From Patescibacteria group bacterium (GTDB lineage Bacteria; Patescibacteriota; Gracilibacteria; UBA1369; PNNO01), in NCBI GenBank assembly GCA_018821175.1, contig JAHJMX010000085.1, positions 1-6,240 on the forward strand: 6,240 nt of DNA, written 5' to 3'. Below the pieces are notes generated by a model, which worked only from the letters and a program-made list of their open reading frames with translations, did no database searches and was not told where the DNA came from. The position numbers and the translations under genes were made by a program. Positions 5,883 to 6,240 of this stretch are shown piece by piece; the stretch's first letter is position 1, and every line of letters begins with the position of its first letter.

Positions 5883-6240
5883 TTAAGCTTTAGCGTTTTT
5901 ACTTTTTGCATTCAAAATTGCGTCCTCAACTTTTCCAAGGAAATATTTCAAAGATTTAACAGCATCGTCATTCCCAGGAATTGGATAATCAATTTCGTCT
6001 GGATCTGCATTTGAATCTGTAATTGCAACAATAGGAATATTCAATTTCATCGCTTCTTTAACAGCGATATTATCTCTCACGCAATCAACGACAAATACAA
6101 CCCCAGGGATTTTTGTCATATCTTTAAGTCCACCAAATGCAACTTGTAATTTTTCGATATCTTTTTTCATCTTAGAAGCTTCCTTCTTTGTATATTTTTC
6201 GAAATCACCAGACTCTTCTTGTTCAAGCAAATCATAAAAA
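5883..6240 (-). CDS. rpsB: Ribosomal protein S2, C-terminal part (cut by the right edge)
   Basis: This is the C-terminal 118 residues of S2, a 30S subunit protein. The frame continues past the right edge, so the N-terminal half is missing from the window; the TTG codon at 6230 is internal. Recognisable S2 segments are GDFEKYTKKEASKMKKDIEKL, FGGLKDMTKIPGVVFVVDC, the Ala-Val-Lys-Glu-Ala helix, LNIPIVAITDSNADPDEIDYPIPGNDDAV and a short basic tail ending SKNAKA. The tract TDSNADPD is a slight variant of the usual DTNxDPD. The gene ends with TAA, 34 nt before the membrane-protein gene, which separates it from tsf. It is the first gene of the visible minus-strand cluster, and its promoter must lie beyond the window. 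Confidence 0.96.
   Translation of the reverse strand, partial: FYDLLEQEESGDFEKYTKKEASKMKKDIEKLQVAFGGLKDMTKIPGVVFVVDCVRDNIAVKEAMKLNIPIVAITDSNADPDEIDYPIPGNDDAVKSLKYFLGKVEDAILNAKSKNAKA

Noticed and set aside
6228..6230. TTG as the start of the rpsB frame
   Set aside because: It lies in the middle of S2; the frame stays open to the right edge.

Overview
The window is AT-rich and almost entirely coding. The reading frames fit the standard bacterial code: four of the eight genes end in TGA, and no frame needs an internal TGA. The short EF-Ts (195 aa), the lack of Shine-Dalgarno sequences before the six starts that can be inspected, the tight gene packing and the small translation-linked clusters suggest a reduced-genome bacterium of the Patescibacteria (CPR) type, perhaps near Peregrinibacteria. 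This placement is an inference from gene features and cannot be proven from 6 kb.

Layout. At the left, on the + strand, is the 3' part of a gene for a DUF1704/MATCAP-type zinc metallopeptidase (2-1117, start outside the window). Everything else is on the - strand. In transcription order, from right to left, these are: the C-terminal part of ribosomal protein S2 (rpsB, cut by the right edge), a Q/P-rich three-helix membrane protein of Tic20/DUF4870 type, elongation factor Ts (tsf), a CAP/SCP-domain protein with an unrecognised C-terminal region, then a roughly 190-bp intergenic stretch, then a STAS anti-anti-sigma-like protein, a membrane-bound HAMP-SpoIIE/PP2C phosphatase and queA. The intergenic stretch (3642-3833) carries a large imperfect inverted repeat and a near-consensus sigma70 promoter (TTAACA-17-TATAAT). 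These divide the minus-strand genes into a translation/envelope cluster (rpsB to CAP) and a signalling/tRNA-modification operon (STAS to queA).

How the genes work together. The STAS protein keeps the serine that is phosphorylated in SpoIIAA/RsbV. The phosphatase gene follows with an ATGA overlap and is the expected partner that would dephosphorylate it. No anti-sigma kinase or sigma factor is visible here. queA follows 23 nt later and probably shares the transcript. The + strand metallopeptidase gene and queA converge with no gap: their TGA stops lie back to back inside the perfect palindrome CTTTGATCAAAG. rpsB and tsf, usually direct neighbours, are here separated by the membrane-protein gene.

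I do not see an unmistakable new defence or mobile system. The least explained parts are the MATCAP-like peptidase, the kinase-less partner-switch pair with its upstream hairpin, and the unknown membrane and CAP proteins embedded in the translation cluster.
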